A stretch of DNA of 64,000 nt from Carallia brachiata (lineage: Eukaryota; Streptophyta; Magnoliopsida; Malpighiales; Rhizophoraceae): assembly GCA_021464245.1 (NCBI GenBank), contig JADCRB010000151.1, positions 103,376 to 167,375 of the forward strand, given 5' to 3'. The translations under genes and the position numbers were made by a program. This document shows, piece after piece, positions 1 through 12,800 of the stretch; position 1 is the first letter of the stretch, and every line of letters starts with the position of its first letter. The notes beneath the pieces are model-generated. The model did not search any database, was not told the DNA's origin, and saw only the letters and a list, made by a program, of their open reading frames with translations.

Positions 1-1288
1 GATGTCATGCCTTTCAAAAGATTGGCTGCCAACCATTGGGCAGAAAGCCTACTGTTCTTGAAAACAGGGTTGCAATCATGATTTGGCACTAGAGTCTTCA
101 CCTGAACACAATTCATTTCTTTTACAAAAACTGCTGAAATCTTTCAATCACACATCTGCTTCTTGCAAACAGCCCTCACATATTGTTTGTAGTTTTTGGT
201 ATACACAAAGTCCACCCTTTCATTCAAAGCATAGAGCTTTAAGGCAGCCTTGAATTCTTCCATGTCCCCAAATAGCATGGAAAGCTCCAAAATAGGTTTA
301 TCTTGCTTTGGGTTATGGACAGGGAATTTAGACTTCTTCCTCATTGCACTGTCTTGTTCTTCACTGTCACTCGTCTCATAACTACCATGCTCACTTGTGC
401 TGGGGTAGTCTGTGGCATTATCATCTTCTAATTCTTCTTCATGTTCTTCCAAAATCTGTTTTCCTTTTTCAACCCATGCTAGCCAGCCATCTTCCTTCTC
501 CTTACCTTCTGCTGGATATCTGCTTTGATTGAACTTCTTCAAAGTAGCTCTTGCATCTTCCAATTCTGAATCATCATCATCAGAAAGTTCTCTGACGCTC
601 ATGGTACCTTTAGAAAATTCCTCTACTTCCTTCTCAGCATCATCTGAATCACTTTCACTTGCAACCTGATATTGCCCTCTGTAATCTTCATTTCTATATG
701 ATCATTAATACGATCTTTGGTCTTTCTTCTAGCAGTCTCTTGGTTAGTATAACTATCAGATTTGCTTCTTTCTCTCTCATCCACTATTTCAATGTTGTCC
801 CAGTCAATACTAGCTATAGCTTCATCATCCAGGTCATCAAAATATACTGAAGCCCTTTGATATCCCTCACAACTGTTTCCAGCATCATGTCCCTGCCCAC
901 CTCCTTGAACTGAACCACTTTCAGCACAACCTCCTGATTTGCTATCATCAGTTTTATGAATTGTAGCATCTTTTTCATTGTGAATGACATAAACATCCAC
1001 ATTCTTAAACTTGAAAATAATTTGCCCAAATTCAAGGATCCCTTTATCAAAATTTTCTAAAACTTCCACATGCTCTGCATTCTTCCCCTCCTCATGAATC
1101 TTATAGTATATCTCCTTAAAATTTGGATATCCTAAATCCTTTATGATAATACTTTGTACATCCCAATAACACAACCTATCAATATCAACTCCAAATTTTT
1201 CTACACTACCCCCGATATAAGTGATAGGTGGACCACTTTGCAGGACCCCACCATAATAGAATGACATGTGTCCATCTGTGTTCTCCAT
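1..1288 (-). pseudogene. MULE (Mutator-like) transposase, N-terminal part, broken and cut by window edge
   Basis: Minus-strand remnant of a Mutator-like transposase. The probable start is the ATG at 1288, just after an intron-like AG (reading ATGGAGAACACAG). About the first 110 residues resemble the PB1-like N-terminal domain of plant MULEs (FYYGG, DIDRLCYWD and DLGYP stretches). An acidic linker follows, then a MuDR N-terminal block at about 280-144 (FGDMEEFKAALKLYAL). Reading frames change between 623 and 602. At 146-144 an in-frame TGA stands where the family normally has Trp of a CPW-type motif. Beyond it the same frame continues with family-like sequence (CVQVKTLVPNHDC) to base 1. The DDE catalytic domain would lie outside the window. 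Transposase family is confident; exact exon structure is not. This copy is non-functional as read. Confidence 0.75.
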
Positions 1289-2622
1289 TCTGCCAAAGTA
1301 AACAACAAACACAAGAAAATGTTTTAGACTGCAATACAACATCAAAAGTCACAAACATATTAGACTATTCATTTTAAAGGCCTATCATTTGAAAAAAATA
1401 AAATTGGTCTAAGGACAACAAAACAATATTTTATGCATGAAAGTCACTCACATGCCACAAACAAACAAAGGTCCTCCTGTTTTGTTCCACCACAACAACT
1501 AGGTCTCCAAATAAATACAGCAGAAGCAATCACAGGCTTAAAAGACAACAACTTGGGTTCAACAACCAAAAAGAAGTATGAATGAAGGCCAGCATGTGGT
1601 CCCAACCACTGCAACAACTTTATTGCCTTTATCTTCCATTACTGTCTTTTTCAAGCCACACCACCCACAACTTTGAATAAACAATAGTTATATATATTAT
1701 AAATTGTCAACAACTACAATGAACAAAACAACAAATTGGGACAAATCTTTATTATTTTTCCACTCTATTGAATAGAACAAACACAAGTGAAACATTCACA
1801 ATGTCAGTAACAGCATCGCACAACCAAAAACAACCAATTAACCAACAAATTTTCCTTAAATACAACCGATAAACACCCATATTCAAACAACCAACAAAAA
1901 CCCCTTTTTAGTTTATTAAAAAAAAACTATAACCAAACCAATAACAAACCCACTATTTTGTTCACAAAAACAAAGGAAACAAACTGCTATTATCTTCCTT
2001 CAAACAATTGAAAACAATACCCCTAGATCATTTTGAAAAAAAAAAATTACTGACAAAACCCGAAACGACCCACTCATGAGGACTAGCATTTTACCTAATC
2101 AAGATTGAATTTCGACGCAATTCTTCACTAAATCAAACGATCATTGGCCTTATCTGTGGGTTAAATGTTATTGTTTGTACTAATTTCAGACGAAATGGGG
2201 GTAGATTGCTATGGTTTAGTTTGATCGATTGGACTATTGAGGATTGTGCATCGAGGCTACCTCTGTTGTATGTGCTCTAGGGTTTCCCTATTAGCCAAAT
2301 ACGCACGTGGGTGAATTGTTTTGTTTTACTTTTGTCTTTGTTTTTTTTTTCCATTTTGTGTCAGTCAAAATACATTGACTGAACCGTATAATCTTTTTCC
2401 ATTCAATTAAAAATATTTTTCTTGGAGTATTTTCGTTTTAAAGTCTTATTTTAATCGGTCAAATAGGCAAATTAACGGTCAAATAGGGTTCTGTCACGAA
2501 ACGTACTCGTTTAAAATGGAACCATTAATGTTTAGGACTTAAAAAAAATTTCTCTAACGTTTAGGACTTATTTGAAACAAACACAAACCTGTAGGACTAT
2601 TTTTTTGCTTATCCCCCATGCT
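1289..2622 (-). mobile_element. Probable 5' non-coding end of the MULE
   Basis: No coding sequence is visible. The region is AT-rich and lies upstream of the minus-strand transposase, so it is probably its 5' leader, intron and terminal region. Around 2540-2622 the minus strand reads as a GGGGGATAAGC-type end followed by phrases such as AGTCCTACAGG and AAGTCCTAAACG, which look like plant MULE ends. The matching right-hand end lies outside the window, so the boundary is inference. Confidence 0.35.
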
Positions 2623-2639
2623 GGTGAGTGCAAATCATG

Positions 2640-4761
2640 ATCAAGAGGCCTGGTTTTGGAATAGTGGGTATACACTCCACATGACTAGCCATGAAGAACT
2701 TTTCAGCTAATTGAAGAAATTCTGAAGAGCTACGACAGTTGGTAATGGTAAGAAGGTTTCAATGAAAGGAAAAGTTACAGCTGTCATTAAAATTGCTTTA
2801 GGTACTCACTCAATCTCAGATGTATTGCTTGTACTTGATTTAGACCAAAATTTGTTGAGTATTGGTCAAATGATACAAAATGATTCTACTTTATTATTTT
2901 AAAGGGAAAGAATATGTTGTGTTTGACATTGCTGGTACTGAGTTTGTAACTATGCCCATGGAAAACAAAAGTTTTCCATTAAAGTTACAACAAATTGAGA
3001 AGTCAAATCGTAATATTAGAAAGGTGATTGAAGATTCACAAATTTGGCATAAAAAATTTGGGCACTACAACATCAGGTCAATCTAGTATGGACAACAGGA
3101 TGCGCTACCAACTAGTTTACTAACTGTTAAGAATGAGCTTGGTGTTTGTGAAACATATGAGCTTGGTAAGCATTATAGGGAGCCTTTTTTTAGTTCTAGT
3201 GCAGGGAAAGCAAAAGAGAAAGGCTTCAGTTAGTCCACTCATATATATAGAGACCAATGAATATTGAGTTTCTTAGTGCTAGCAGATATTTTTTGTTGTC
3301 TATTAATGACTATATTATAGGATGGCCTAGATTTATTGGTTTAAACAGAATTTTGAGGTTTTTAAGAATTTAAAAAATTTAAAGTAGTGATTGACTTGGA
3401 AAGTGGCCGTGTATTGAAGGCTCTAAGAAGTGATAATGGTAGGGGTATTTATCAAAAGAATTTAATTAATATTGTCAAGATGCTAGAATTAAGCACTTAC
3501 CAACAGTTGCTTATTCTCCCCCAACAAATATGGAGTAGCAAAGAGAAGTAACAAAACAATGCTTAAGACAGCCAGATGTATGTTATTTAAGAAGAAACTA
3601 CTAAAGTGCTATTGGACAGATGCAGCGAATATTATTGTATATCTTCAAAACAAGTTTCCAACTAAGTTAGTGAAGGGGAAAACTCTAATTAAAGCATGGA
3701 CTGGTTAAAACCCTCGGTTAAACATCTTAGGGTGTTTTGATGATTAATTTATACACATGTGCCTGATGAAAAAAAACTAAATTGGATGCAAAAGCTGAAA
3801 AAAGTATTTTGGTTAGTTATAGTTCTCAGTCAAAAGGTTATAGAGTTTACAACTTGTCATCAAAGAAAATCATTGTGAGTAGGGACTTGACGATTGATGA
3901 ATCAGCATGTTGGGAGTATGAGGAGGATCGAAAATATAAAGCACTGGCTATAGGAATCACTGAGACTGTGGATTCTGGTGTGGGGTTGGAGCCTAAAATT
4001 TATGATAATCCACATGCCAGGGGATCAAGGCCATTAGTTGAGATCTATTGAAGACGGAACAAAGTTGTTATGGAGCCTATAACTTATGAAGAAGCAAGTC
4101 AGTTTGAGGAGTTGAACAAGGTAATAAAAGAAGAAATTACAATTATAAAAAATAATCAAACATAGAAGTTAATTGACTAACCTGAAAACAAGCAAATTAT
4201 TCGAGTTAAGTGGGTTAATAAGGTTAAATTAAACCTTAATGGTTCTATCAACAAATACAAAGAAAGAATTGTTGTGGAAAGGCTTTGCACAATAGCTTGG
4301 ACTTGACTGTGGTGACACTTTTTCACTAGTAGCCAAAATAGATACAATCAGAATCCTAATAGCTCTAACAGCTCAAAGAAAATGGAAAATAAGTCACATG
4401 AATATAAAGTCCATAGTTTTGAATGGAGTTTTGGAAGAGGTCATTTATGTGTCTTAACTTGAAGGGGTTCACATAGTAGGTGCTAAACAAAAAGTTTAAA
4501 ATCTTGTCAAGGTTAGTATGGCTTAAAACAAGCTCCCAAAGTTTGACATAGAAAAATAGACACCTTCCTATGTAGTAAAGTGTTCAAAAAAAGTGAAAAT
4601 AATGCTACCTTATATGTCAAGGGAAGCTCAAAAGTAGACGTTTTGATTATCTCACTCTATGTTGATGATTTGCTGGTCATAAATAATAATGAAGCTAAAT
4701 TCATGAAGTTTGAAGTTGAGATGGAGGGCCAATCTGAGATGTTAGAAAGACAGATGGAATA
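2640..4761 (+). pseudogene. Ty1/copia retrotransposon pol remnant
   Basis: Plus-strand wreck of a copia polyprotein in many frames. Visible pieces in order: a degenerate protease site near 2655 (WFWNSGYTLHMT, where Asp of the usual DSG is Asn); a GAG-pre-integrase block at 2880-3086 ending in IWHKKFGHYN; integrase-like text at 3230-3720; the post-integrase domain at 3782-4051 (KGYRVYNLSSKKIIVSRDL); and reverse transcriptase pieces at 4190-4760 including LYVDDLLVI, the family's YVDD catalytic box. Stops and frameshifts occur throughout and no LTR pair was identified. The reading is interrupted at 4762 by the inserted solo LTR. Confidence 0.75.
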
Positions 4762-4766
4762 GTGGC

Positions 4767-6938
4767 TAACCGGGTAAAATCCTGCAAGCTTACAGGGCCA
4801 ATCGTAGTAATAAAACCTGGTGAATACTCCAAGTGTCGAACCCAAAGGAACAGAGGATAATCATAATTTATGTTACTTGAGCAGAAAATTGGTGTTGCGA
4901 AAATTATAAAAAGAAAATAAATACTATTAAATAAAAAAATTAAACTAATTAAACAAAACTAATGACACTATGGAGACGGTTCAAGAATAAAAATACTAGG
5001 GCTATGGGCATTCACCTAGAAAGGATTGAACTATATGAAAATTTCGTGGACAATTGAATTGAATGTCAACTCTTCTTATTTAGTTAGTGTTCTTTGTCAA
5101 GTAACCCTAACCATATTCAATCTAATTGTGCTCTTCTCTCGAACTCACACAAATCAGATTCAACTCATTAAGAACAGAGAATTTTTATTGACATCATACG
5201 AATTTATCTCATCTCTGACTCAAAATCCATATGTTTATCTATTTAGTGTACGACTCGTGTCTCATCTGTCGATCTCAACACAAATCCTATGACTACTTTC
5301 ATGGTGATCAGGCACAAAAGTATATTTAAGAGCAAAATAGATAAATCAAATTCCAGTTCTCAACATGAAATTGCAATATAATCCAAAGAACATCTAAAAT
5401 ATCCACAAAAATCATATAATTCAACCCTAAACTAGGCTACATCCCTTTCGCCCTAGTTTAGAGTTCTAGCTACTCATACTAAAAACTGAAAAAAAAATAA
5501 CTAATAAACATCAAGAGTTCAACAGAGAAAGAAGAAATGAGAAGGAATTGAAAACTCGTTTCGACGTCTTTGTGTTCCTTCTTTATGCTCTTTTTCTCTT
5601 CGCTCTCTATGCTTCTCTATATCGTCTTCTGTTCAAAAGAGTAGCCTCCAAAAAAAAAAAAAAAGGGTTTTAAACCCAAGAGGCCTCCCACGTTTTTCTT
5701 TACTCTTCAGCTTCTTCTTCTTCTTCTTCTACTCCTTTTACCGAACTCCTTCCATACCCAAAACCTTCATCTATTCATCCTCCTTCTACTCAAATCCTAC
5801 ATTTCTTTTACCAATCTCTTCTCCTATTCTCCCATATACAAAACCCAAGCCTCCATTATCCCTCTACTCAAGTTTCTCCCATTTTTCTTTCCTCCACTCA
5901 ACTTTATTTTAAGTCCCTCTAGTTTTATTTCCCCTAAGTTTTTGGTTTTTCTTCTTCTTGTGGAGAGTTCTACCTTGGTTATAAGGTTTGTAATTGTTAC
6001 CCACATCCTTTAGTAAAGGAACCTATGATGACGTTCTTATTTTGTGCTTCTCTTTCAATTTATTATAACTTGAATGTTGTTCATAATCCATGGGTATTTG
6101 AATTTGATGTTTGGGTGTTGTTTCTTTGGCTACAATTCATGATGGGTGTTGTTAATTCTTATCAATTTATGCTTAATTGATGCTCAATTTTGAAATTGAT
6201 GATTGGGTTTTGATTACTTGGTTGAAATCTTTGAGATTGTGATTTTTAATGGGTATATTGGGTTAATTATTCTATCTCATTGTTGGGTTTCCATATCTTA
6301 TGAACACCTCTTCCCTTAACTGCATCCCTGTGTTACTTATGCATAATTTGGTGGGTCATTGCCTTATGGGTTCACTTATGGCATTGTTATTGGGTAATTT
6401 CACAATTATTGGGGTTTTTATGGACTCAAGGCTTGATTATAAGCCCTAAAAGAGTCCAAATTCGAGTCGGAAAAGGATTTATAAATTTTCTGGACAGTTT
6501 TGACCCTCTATTTTCGGACCCAAATTGCGACCCTTTTCAGGCAGAATCCGAAGTCAGTCGAAACAGAAAACTTGTAGCTCTATCTCTTAGCTTCGATTCG
6601 ACTTAAGAATCATCCAATTCCGACTTGTGTAGAGGAAGTTATGGCTGAAATACCGAGTAGTGCGCAAAGTTGTGTAATTCTACCCGAACTGACCACATAT
6701 TAGCTTTCCAACCAAACTTTTGATTCGGTTCTTTGGTGCTCGGCTCGTTTCTTCTCCTTCAAACCCGATAGGTTCCTTTTTCTAAGCGTCAAATACTTCG
6801 GTTATGTCCAATTGTCCTACAAAGCATATAACAAGCAACCGAAGTAGAATTTGCCACAATTTACAATATTTACACAGTTAAACTATCCAAATATATATAA
6901 AAATTATGCATAAACCTATGTAAATATTGAACCTATCA
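4767..6938 (-). mobile_element. Probable solo LTR (Ty3/gypsy-like), minus orientation, in the copia remnant
   Basis: A 2,172-bp insertion flanked by the direct repeat GTGGC at 4762-4766 and 6939-6943, the 5-bp duplication size of LTR elements. Read on the minus strand it starts TGATAGGTTC and ends ACCCGGTTA, one base away from a canonical CA end. Near the end it has text such as GTTCGACACTTGGAGTATTC, which resembles ends of large Tat/Ogre-type LTRs as I recall them. It has no coding sequence, and short ORFs in it (for example at 5026-5292) look incidental. There is no second LTR or internal domain, hence the solo-LTR call. The lineage is tentative. Confidence 0.5.
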
Positions 6939-6943
6939 GTGGC

Positions 6944-8441
6944 AACAAAGGCTTGAGGGAAATTGAATCTTTTTGAGTTAATAATTTTTTTTATGTGAAC
7001 TTGTTAGTAAAAGTCAAAATGAATGATATGGATTAGAGATTTTACTTATTAGTGTTAACAAAAAGTACATTTTATCTTATTCTAAAACCTTTTAAGTTTT
7101 CTTGCAAGGACTTTTTTCTATAGAAAATGAAGATTCTAGTCTTCTATGCAATCTTTCTCCTACAATCTTATAGTTTTAAACTTCTATACCTCTTTTGACT
7201 TCTCATATGTCTAACTTTGTCTTACTTTCTCGACTATCTTTTATGAGAAAGCGGATTGTTAAGAAATAATTATTTAAGGGGTCATTAGTTTTGCTATTCT
7301 TTATTATTATTAATTGCTAATTGTTAATTATTGTTTGCTTATTGATGTTACTAATTATACAATAAAATGACCAATTTAGACACTGTATTTCGGTTTTATA
7401 ATTATTGATAATCTTTTTGCCTCTACTTAATCTAAACTAAATTTATAAAAATATATCTTATGTGTTAAGTTTTACTATATAAATTATAGTACTTAAAAAA
7501 TATTATTATTTATATTATGTAAGTTATTGTTTACACACAAAAAAAAAATAAAAAAAATAGAGTTATTGTGAATCTATTAAAATGATATTATTTGTACTCT
7601 ATTAATTATTATTTATCAATAAAACAATATTGTTTCCCTTGTTACTTTACTACTATTCACAAAAACAAAGAGTTGAAAAAAAAATTATTTTATTTGTCGC
7701 TTTTAACATTTTCCCTGTAGCGTTTTATGTCCCTGTATTTTTGTTGCTTTTTGTTTTTGACTACTTGCAGGTTCACTACAGTAAAGGCCAAAGGGGGTGT
7801 TATTGTAAATATTATACTTATCATTTGTTGATAAAAATAAAAAAAATAACCTAGACGTGTTTTTTCTATCAGCTACTTTTGAAGGCATCTATCAGTTATA
7901 AAACTTAACTAAACGCTTAAGTTCTTATTTTTTAGAATAGCATCAACGACAACAACTCTCATATACAAAATAAAACACCCCCTTAGTTACTAATTAAAGG
8001 GTTGGTTTCACTAAGAGTCACTCAACTTAGTTTCTGTAAAATTGTGATGCGCAGCTAAACTTAAAAATGGATATTAACTGTGGAAGTGAGAAAGAAAAAC
8101 AAAACTACAAGAAATACAAGGATATTATAAGATGTTTATCCACACTATATAATTAGTAACATATTTGGCATAAGAAAGATTAATTTAATTAATCTATAAA
8201 TTGATGTCAAATTTTATGCCAAAAAAATGAAGTGAAAGTAATCCCCAACTTTTAGTGTTAATAGCATAATTAAGAAAGTATTTACTTGATAAGAAGTACA
8301 AGGAAAGTAATTTGGTAGCCTGTATTTAAACAACTTCATGTCAATGAAAATTACCTATATTTATACCTTCCATCTCATTATCCTATCCTCACCTACTCTT
8401 CCCTCTCTCACACGCACAATAGTCTTAGTCATCATTCGCAT
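6944..8441. other. AT-rich non-coding stretch, possible MITE at 7277-7980
   Basis: No gene is supported. Two inward-facing ends look loosely related: GGGGTCATTAG near 7279 and the reverse complement of AAAACACCCCC near 7980. They could bound an AT-rich MITE of about 0.7 kb, but the inverted repeat is imperfect and no target duplication is convincing. The remainder is AT-rich simple sequence. Confidence 0.25.
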
Positions 8442-9263
8442 ATGGCGACAACTAGTACTAACATTAGTCAAGATGAGCTTCATGCCTTTTATAGCATAGA
8501 TAGAAAAGTCTTCTCTTGATTGGTCATCACTTTGATACCCAACAGAATCTTTATTGCTTATGGCATTATGGTTATGGCTAGAGCAAATGGGTAAGTAAAA
8601 GTGCCTAACTTGTTCAATTCCATGGTGAATTTCTTGGCTGATGAAGCTAGTTTATCATTAAAATATCTTGAATGCAATACCCTTCTTTGGTTGCCAAATG
8701 GTGGCATGCCCTTGACTTCCAAGATCTTGGGAAAGGGCATTGATTTGTCATTTTTCCTCTCAAATAAGTTCACTACAATAAGCGGCATCAAAAACTTTCT
8801 CAACACCATTTGTTGTCGCATCTTTACAGATATTCTACAACGTGTTTTGCCTGCAGATCCACTGCCTTCACTACCAATTCCCAATCAGCGATCACTTATT
8901 ATTCCCAACTCTCCACATCCATTGTTCGGTGACATCATCTTAATGCCTAGGATAATAGACCACGAGATCCCCAAAAGCGGGCTTTGGAGTTGGGAGCCCT
9001 ATAATGATATCATAGAAGATGATAGGACGATGTTTCTCACCTTTTCGCAAGGGTTTCTGGTGACAAAAAAGGAGGTGACTAACCTCTTTATGAACAAATT
9101 TGGTGACTGCGTTATTAGTTTCCAAATGCAAGACAACATTGCCACCAACGAGCAACCCTTGTATGCAAAGATCATCCTACGTTCCATAGCAACTATGGAT
9201 TGCATTTTGAATGGCCAACACATAGCAAAATTTCATATTAATGGCAAGCACATTTGGGCCTGA
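8442..9263 (+). pseudogene. Plant RRM-like hypothetical protein gene, broken copy
   Basis: From the ATG at 8442 (MATTSTNISQDE) the frame reads a short N-terminus and hits TGA at about 8517, where relatives seem to have an Arg or another sense codon. A family-like helix, PTESLLLMALWLWLEQMG, is then found in a different frame at 8538-8590. From 8601 the first frame resumes for 220 codons to the stop at 9261-9263. The C-terminal part (DDRTMFLTFSQGF, then QPLYAKIILRS and FHINGKHIWA) matches my memory of a plant-specific family with an RRM-like C-terminus and unknown role. One stop plus two compensating frame changes make an intact product unlikely. An intron could remove part of 8590-8600 but would not explain the TGA. 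Neighbours are transposon debris. Confidence 0.55.
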
Positions 9264-9849
9264 AAATATGAGCGTAGAGATTACCAAACTTAAATTGTAG
9301 TTGAAGCTGGAAGAGTTTGGCCAATCTTTGAATAAATATGTCAGTGCTTGTGATAAATAAATTTGTCTTTTATTCAACAATATGTTCTTCTAAATCTTAT
9401 TTGGCATTCCTACACTCCCTATTAATTTTGATTTCTATTAACGTCCTTTATCATAAAAGCAAAAGTTGATCTTCTAAATAGGAAATACTCTATAAATAAG
9501 AGTTATCACTTTTAATTGAAGATATTATGTTGGAACATCTAAATATAATTGATCATTTATACTTGTTAGATAAATTCAAAAAATTTTTGCGTTTTCTTTT
9601 TTAAAAATTTTGTTACACTTTAAAGCTCACCTCCACAAGCTACACAATGCCTAGCCCAGTGGTTAATCATGAATAAGAATGTTTATGGTTCGATTAACTA
9701 CACCGAACCACTAAATCTATTTTCCGACTGAAATTTTTAGTTATGTAAAATTGAAAATCGTTTCTAAACTGAAATAACCAAATTTTGGTTAACCAAAAAT
9801 TTTGGTTCGGTTTCGGTTAACCATTCAATCAACTGAATTCATTAACAAA
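9264..9849. other. Non-coding AT-rich stretch with a short palindrome
   Basis: Nothing coding is seen. At about 9778-9812 there is a palindromic run built on AAATTTTGGTTAACC and its complement, flanked by CGGTT-rich text. This suggests a decayed terminal-inverted-repeat element, but no boundaries can be fixed. Confidence 0.3.
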
Positions 9850-12800
9850 AAAATTGAAAATTTTAATTCAAAGGGAAGGAGAACTGGCATTGTGGTCGAC
9901 TGATGAAATATCTCTATCAATTGTTAATTACTCACATAATGTTATCAACTATCAATGTCAATGGAGAGAGGAGAATTCCTGGTTTATGTCATGTATTTAT
10001 GGAGAGAACCCAATTCCTCTATCCAAGCCAAAGCATGGGATGCCATTCACTCCCTTTTTCCGGCATAGAATACTCCATGGCTGTGCCTCAGTGATTTCAA
10101 TTACTTGAGACACACGAATGAGAAGGCAGGTGTTAAAAGGGTCAGTCAGACATAATTACATTTTTTGGAGGATTTTATGTATAGGTACAATCTGATGGAT
10201 CTTGGTTTCAAAGGGCTAAAATACACTTTGAATAACAAAAGAAGTGGCAGGGCCAATACTCTAGAAAGGCTAGATAGGGCCCTTATTAACAATGAATGGT
10301 GCAAGCTTTTCTCAGAGTCCTTTCTACAGCATAAACAAAGGGTGGGCTCTAATCATAGACCCATCATGTTGTCAACACACACTATTCAGTGAAAGAAAAT
10401 CGAGCTTTTTAGATTTGAGTTAAAATGCACATCTCATGATCAATGTCATTATAAAATCCTTGATGCGTGGATAGAAGATGTCATGGGGGCCATTTAGAAC
10501 TCATGGCATGAGAAGATTGCTAGGTGCGTAATGGCCCTACAACAATGGGCAAAAAAGACTTTCGGGAACATGAGGATAAAAATCTCTTAGCTTGATTGTC
10601 AATTAAAGCAAAACCAATTACAACCTTCAACTGAGGATGACCTAGCCAAGGAAAAAATGATCATTGAGGAGCTGTATTACCATTGGAAATTGAGGTCCAT
10701 TGGAGACAAAGGTCTATAATAGATTGGTTAGCTTTGGGGGATAGAAATACTAAATTCTTCCACCAAAGTGCAACTAATTGGAGGAGATACAATAGAATTG
10801 AATGTCTTCAAAACGAGGAAGGTAGATGCATTAAAGAGGAAATAAATATTGCACGACATATCAACGATTACTTCACCAAGCTATTCACCTCACAAAACAT
10901 ACCCCAAATTGTTTGAAGTCTTAGCCCATGTACCCCATATGGTCCCTTCACAACTCAATGAGGTTTTGGACACAATGCCCACAAGGGAAGAAATTCGTGC
11001 AATTGAGAAAACAAAAAGCTCCAAAATCGGATGACATATCGAGGTTCTTTTATCAAAACCTATTGGAATATTATTGGTAAGGATGTGGAGAATGTTGTTA
11101 TAGAATTCTTTGGAAAAGGCACTCTTCCAAAAGGTGTCAACAAGACCTTTATTACTCTCATTCCTAAAAGACTGAATCCAACAAGGGTGGAGAGCCTCAT
11201 AAAACCCTTCCAAAATGCTTTCGTCCACAGCCGCGCAATTCAGGATAATATCTATACGGCGCAGGAAGTATTTCATGCAATAAGATGCAAACAAGGACGA
11301 CAGATGAATATGGCTATTAAGATCGATACGCAAAAAGCATATGATCACATTGAGTGGCCCTTTCTCCAACAAATTTTCAAAGATTGGGCTTCTCAAGGAG
11401 CTAGGTACGGAAGATTATGGTGTGTGTCTCATCAGTATCATTCCAAGTCCTGCTAAATGGAAAACCATTGGACCCATTCACACCAACTTGAGGCATTAGA
11501 CAAGGTAACCCTTTCTCACCCTATCTTTTTCTTTTTGTCTCTAATGTTCTCTCAAAAATGCTAACCAATGCGGTTTATAGCGGTACGATCTATGGAATCA
11601 AGTTATCAAATTACTGCCCAACTCTATTACACATATTTTTTGTAGATGACACCTTGCTGTTTGCGGAAGCAACAAACCTGGAAGCCACTTGTCTGCTAAA
11701 CTTGCTAACTTCCTATTGCCCTGCGTCAGGGCAGGCTATTAACCTTGCCAAGTCCGGGGTCCTCTTTAGTGCAAATACACCACAACAGCAAAGGCAACAA
11801 ATTCAGAATATTTTGGGGATAATAAGACTTGATGCCTTAGATAAATATCTCGGCTTGCTTATTCAGTTGGAAATTCCCAAAACAAAGGTCATAAATTATA
11901 TCCTACAGTGCATTCAACGAAAGCTACAAAATTGGAAAAGAAGGCTTTTCTCTCAAACTGGTAGAGGGGTTTTTGTTAAATCAGTGATCACTGTCATCCC
12001 TGCCTATGCAATGTCAATAGTGAGATCTCCAGCAGGACTTTGCAAGAAGATCATTCCATAATCTCATAATTTTGGTGGGGGCAACAAGATGATGAGAGAA
12101 GAATTTTTTGGTTAGTTGGGCTAAACTAACAAAACCAATTGGAGATGGCAGCTTATGCTTCAAAGATTTAAAAGCTTTTAACCAAACCTTATTGGCTAAG
12201 TAAGGTTGGAGACCATAGACAAGCCCAAACGCCATATGGGCTCGAGTATTGAGAGGTCTTTATTACCCAGCCTTCACTTTCCTATATGTAGCCAAGCACC
12301 AAGCACCATCTTGGGGGTAGAGAGGTCATTTGTATGGTAGGGAAATCTTAAAATAGGGAGTGAAATGGCAAGTAGGAAATGGAAACAGCATAACAATATG
12401 GAATTCGCCATTGGTGCCGGATTTACCAAACTTCAATATCCACTCCGCTAGACCATCCATAAAAGGCATTTATATGGTCAGGGACTTAATAGTGCAAGGA
12501 AAAGGAATGTTGAACTTTTCTTGGTTGCTAAAGGGTAAACCAGAGAGCATAGCAAGCTAGTCTAGTATTCTATGCAGAGGATTAAAGTGTATTTGGCAAT
12601 ACACTAATACCCCTTTCTTCATTAAGACTAAGGTATTGAGACTTTAAGGTTTCATTATTCGGTTTTGATGATTACAAATATTGAGAATTATTAATGTATT
12701 TGTTTAAACATTGGCTATAAGTTTTTATATTACCCAATTCACCCCCCCCTCTTAGGTAATTTTGGAACCAACACAAGGATCCGCATACATTTTACACAAG

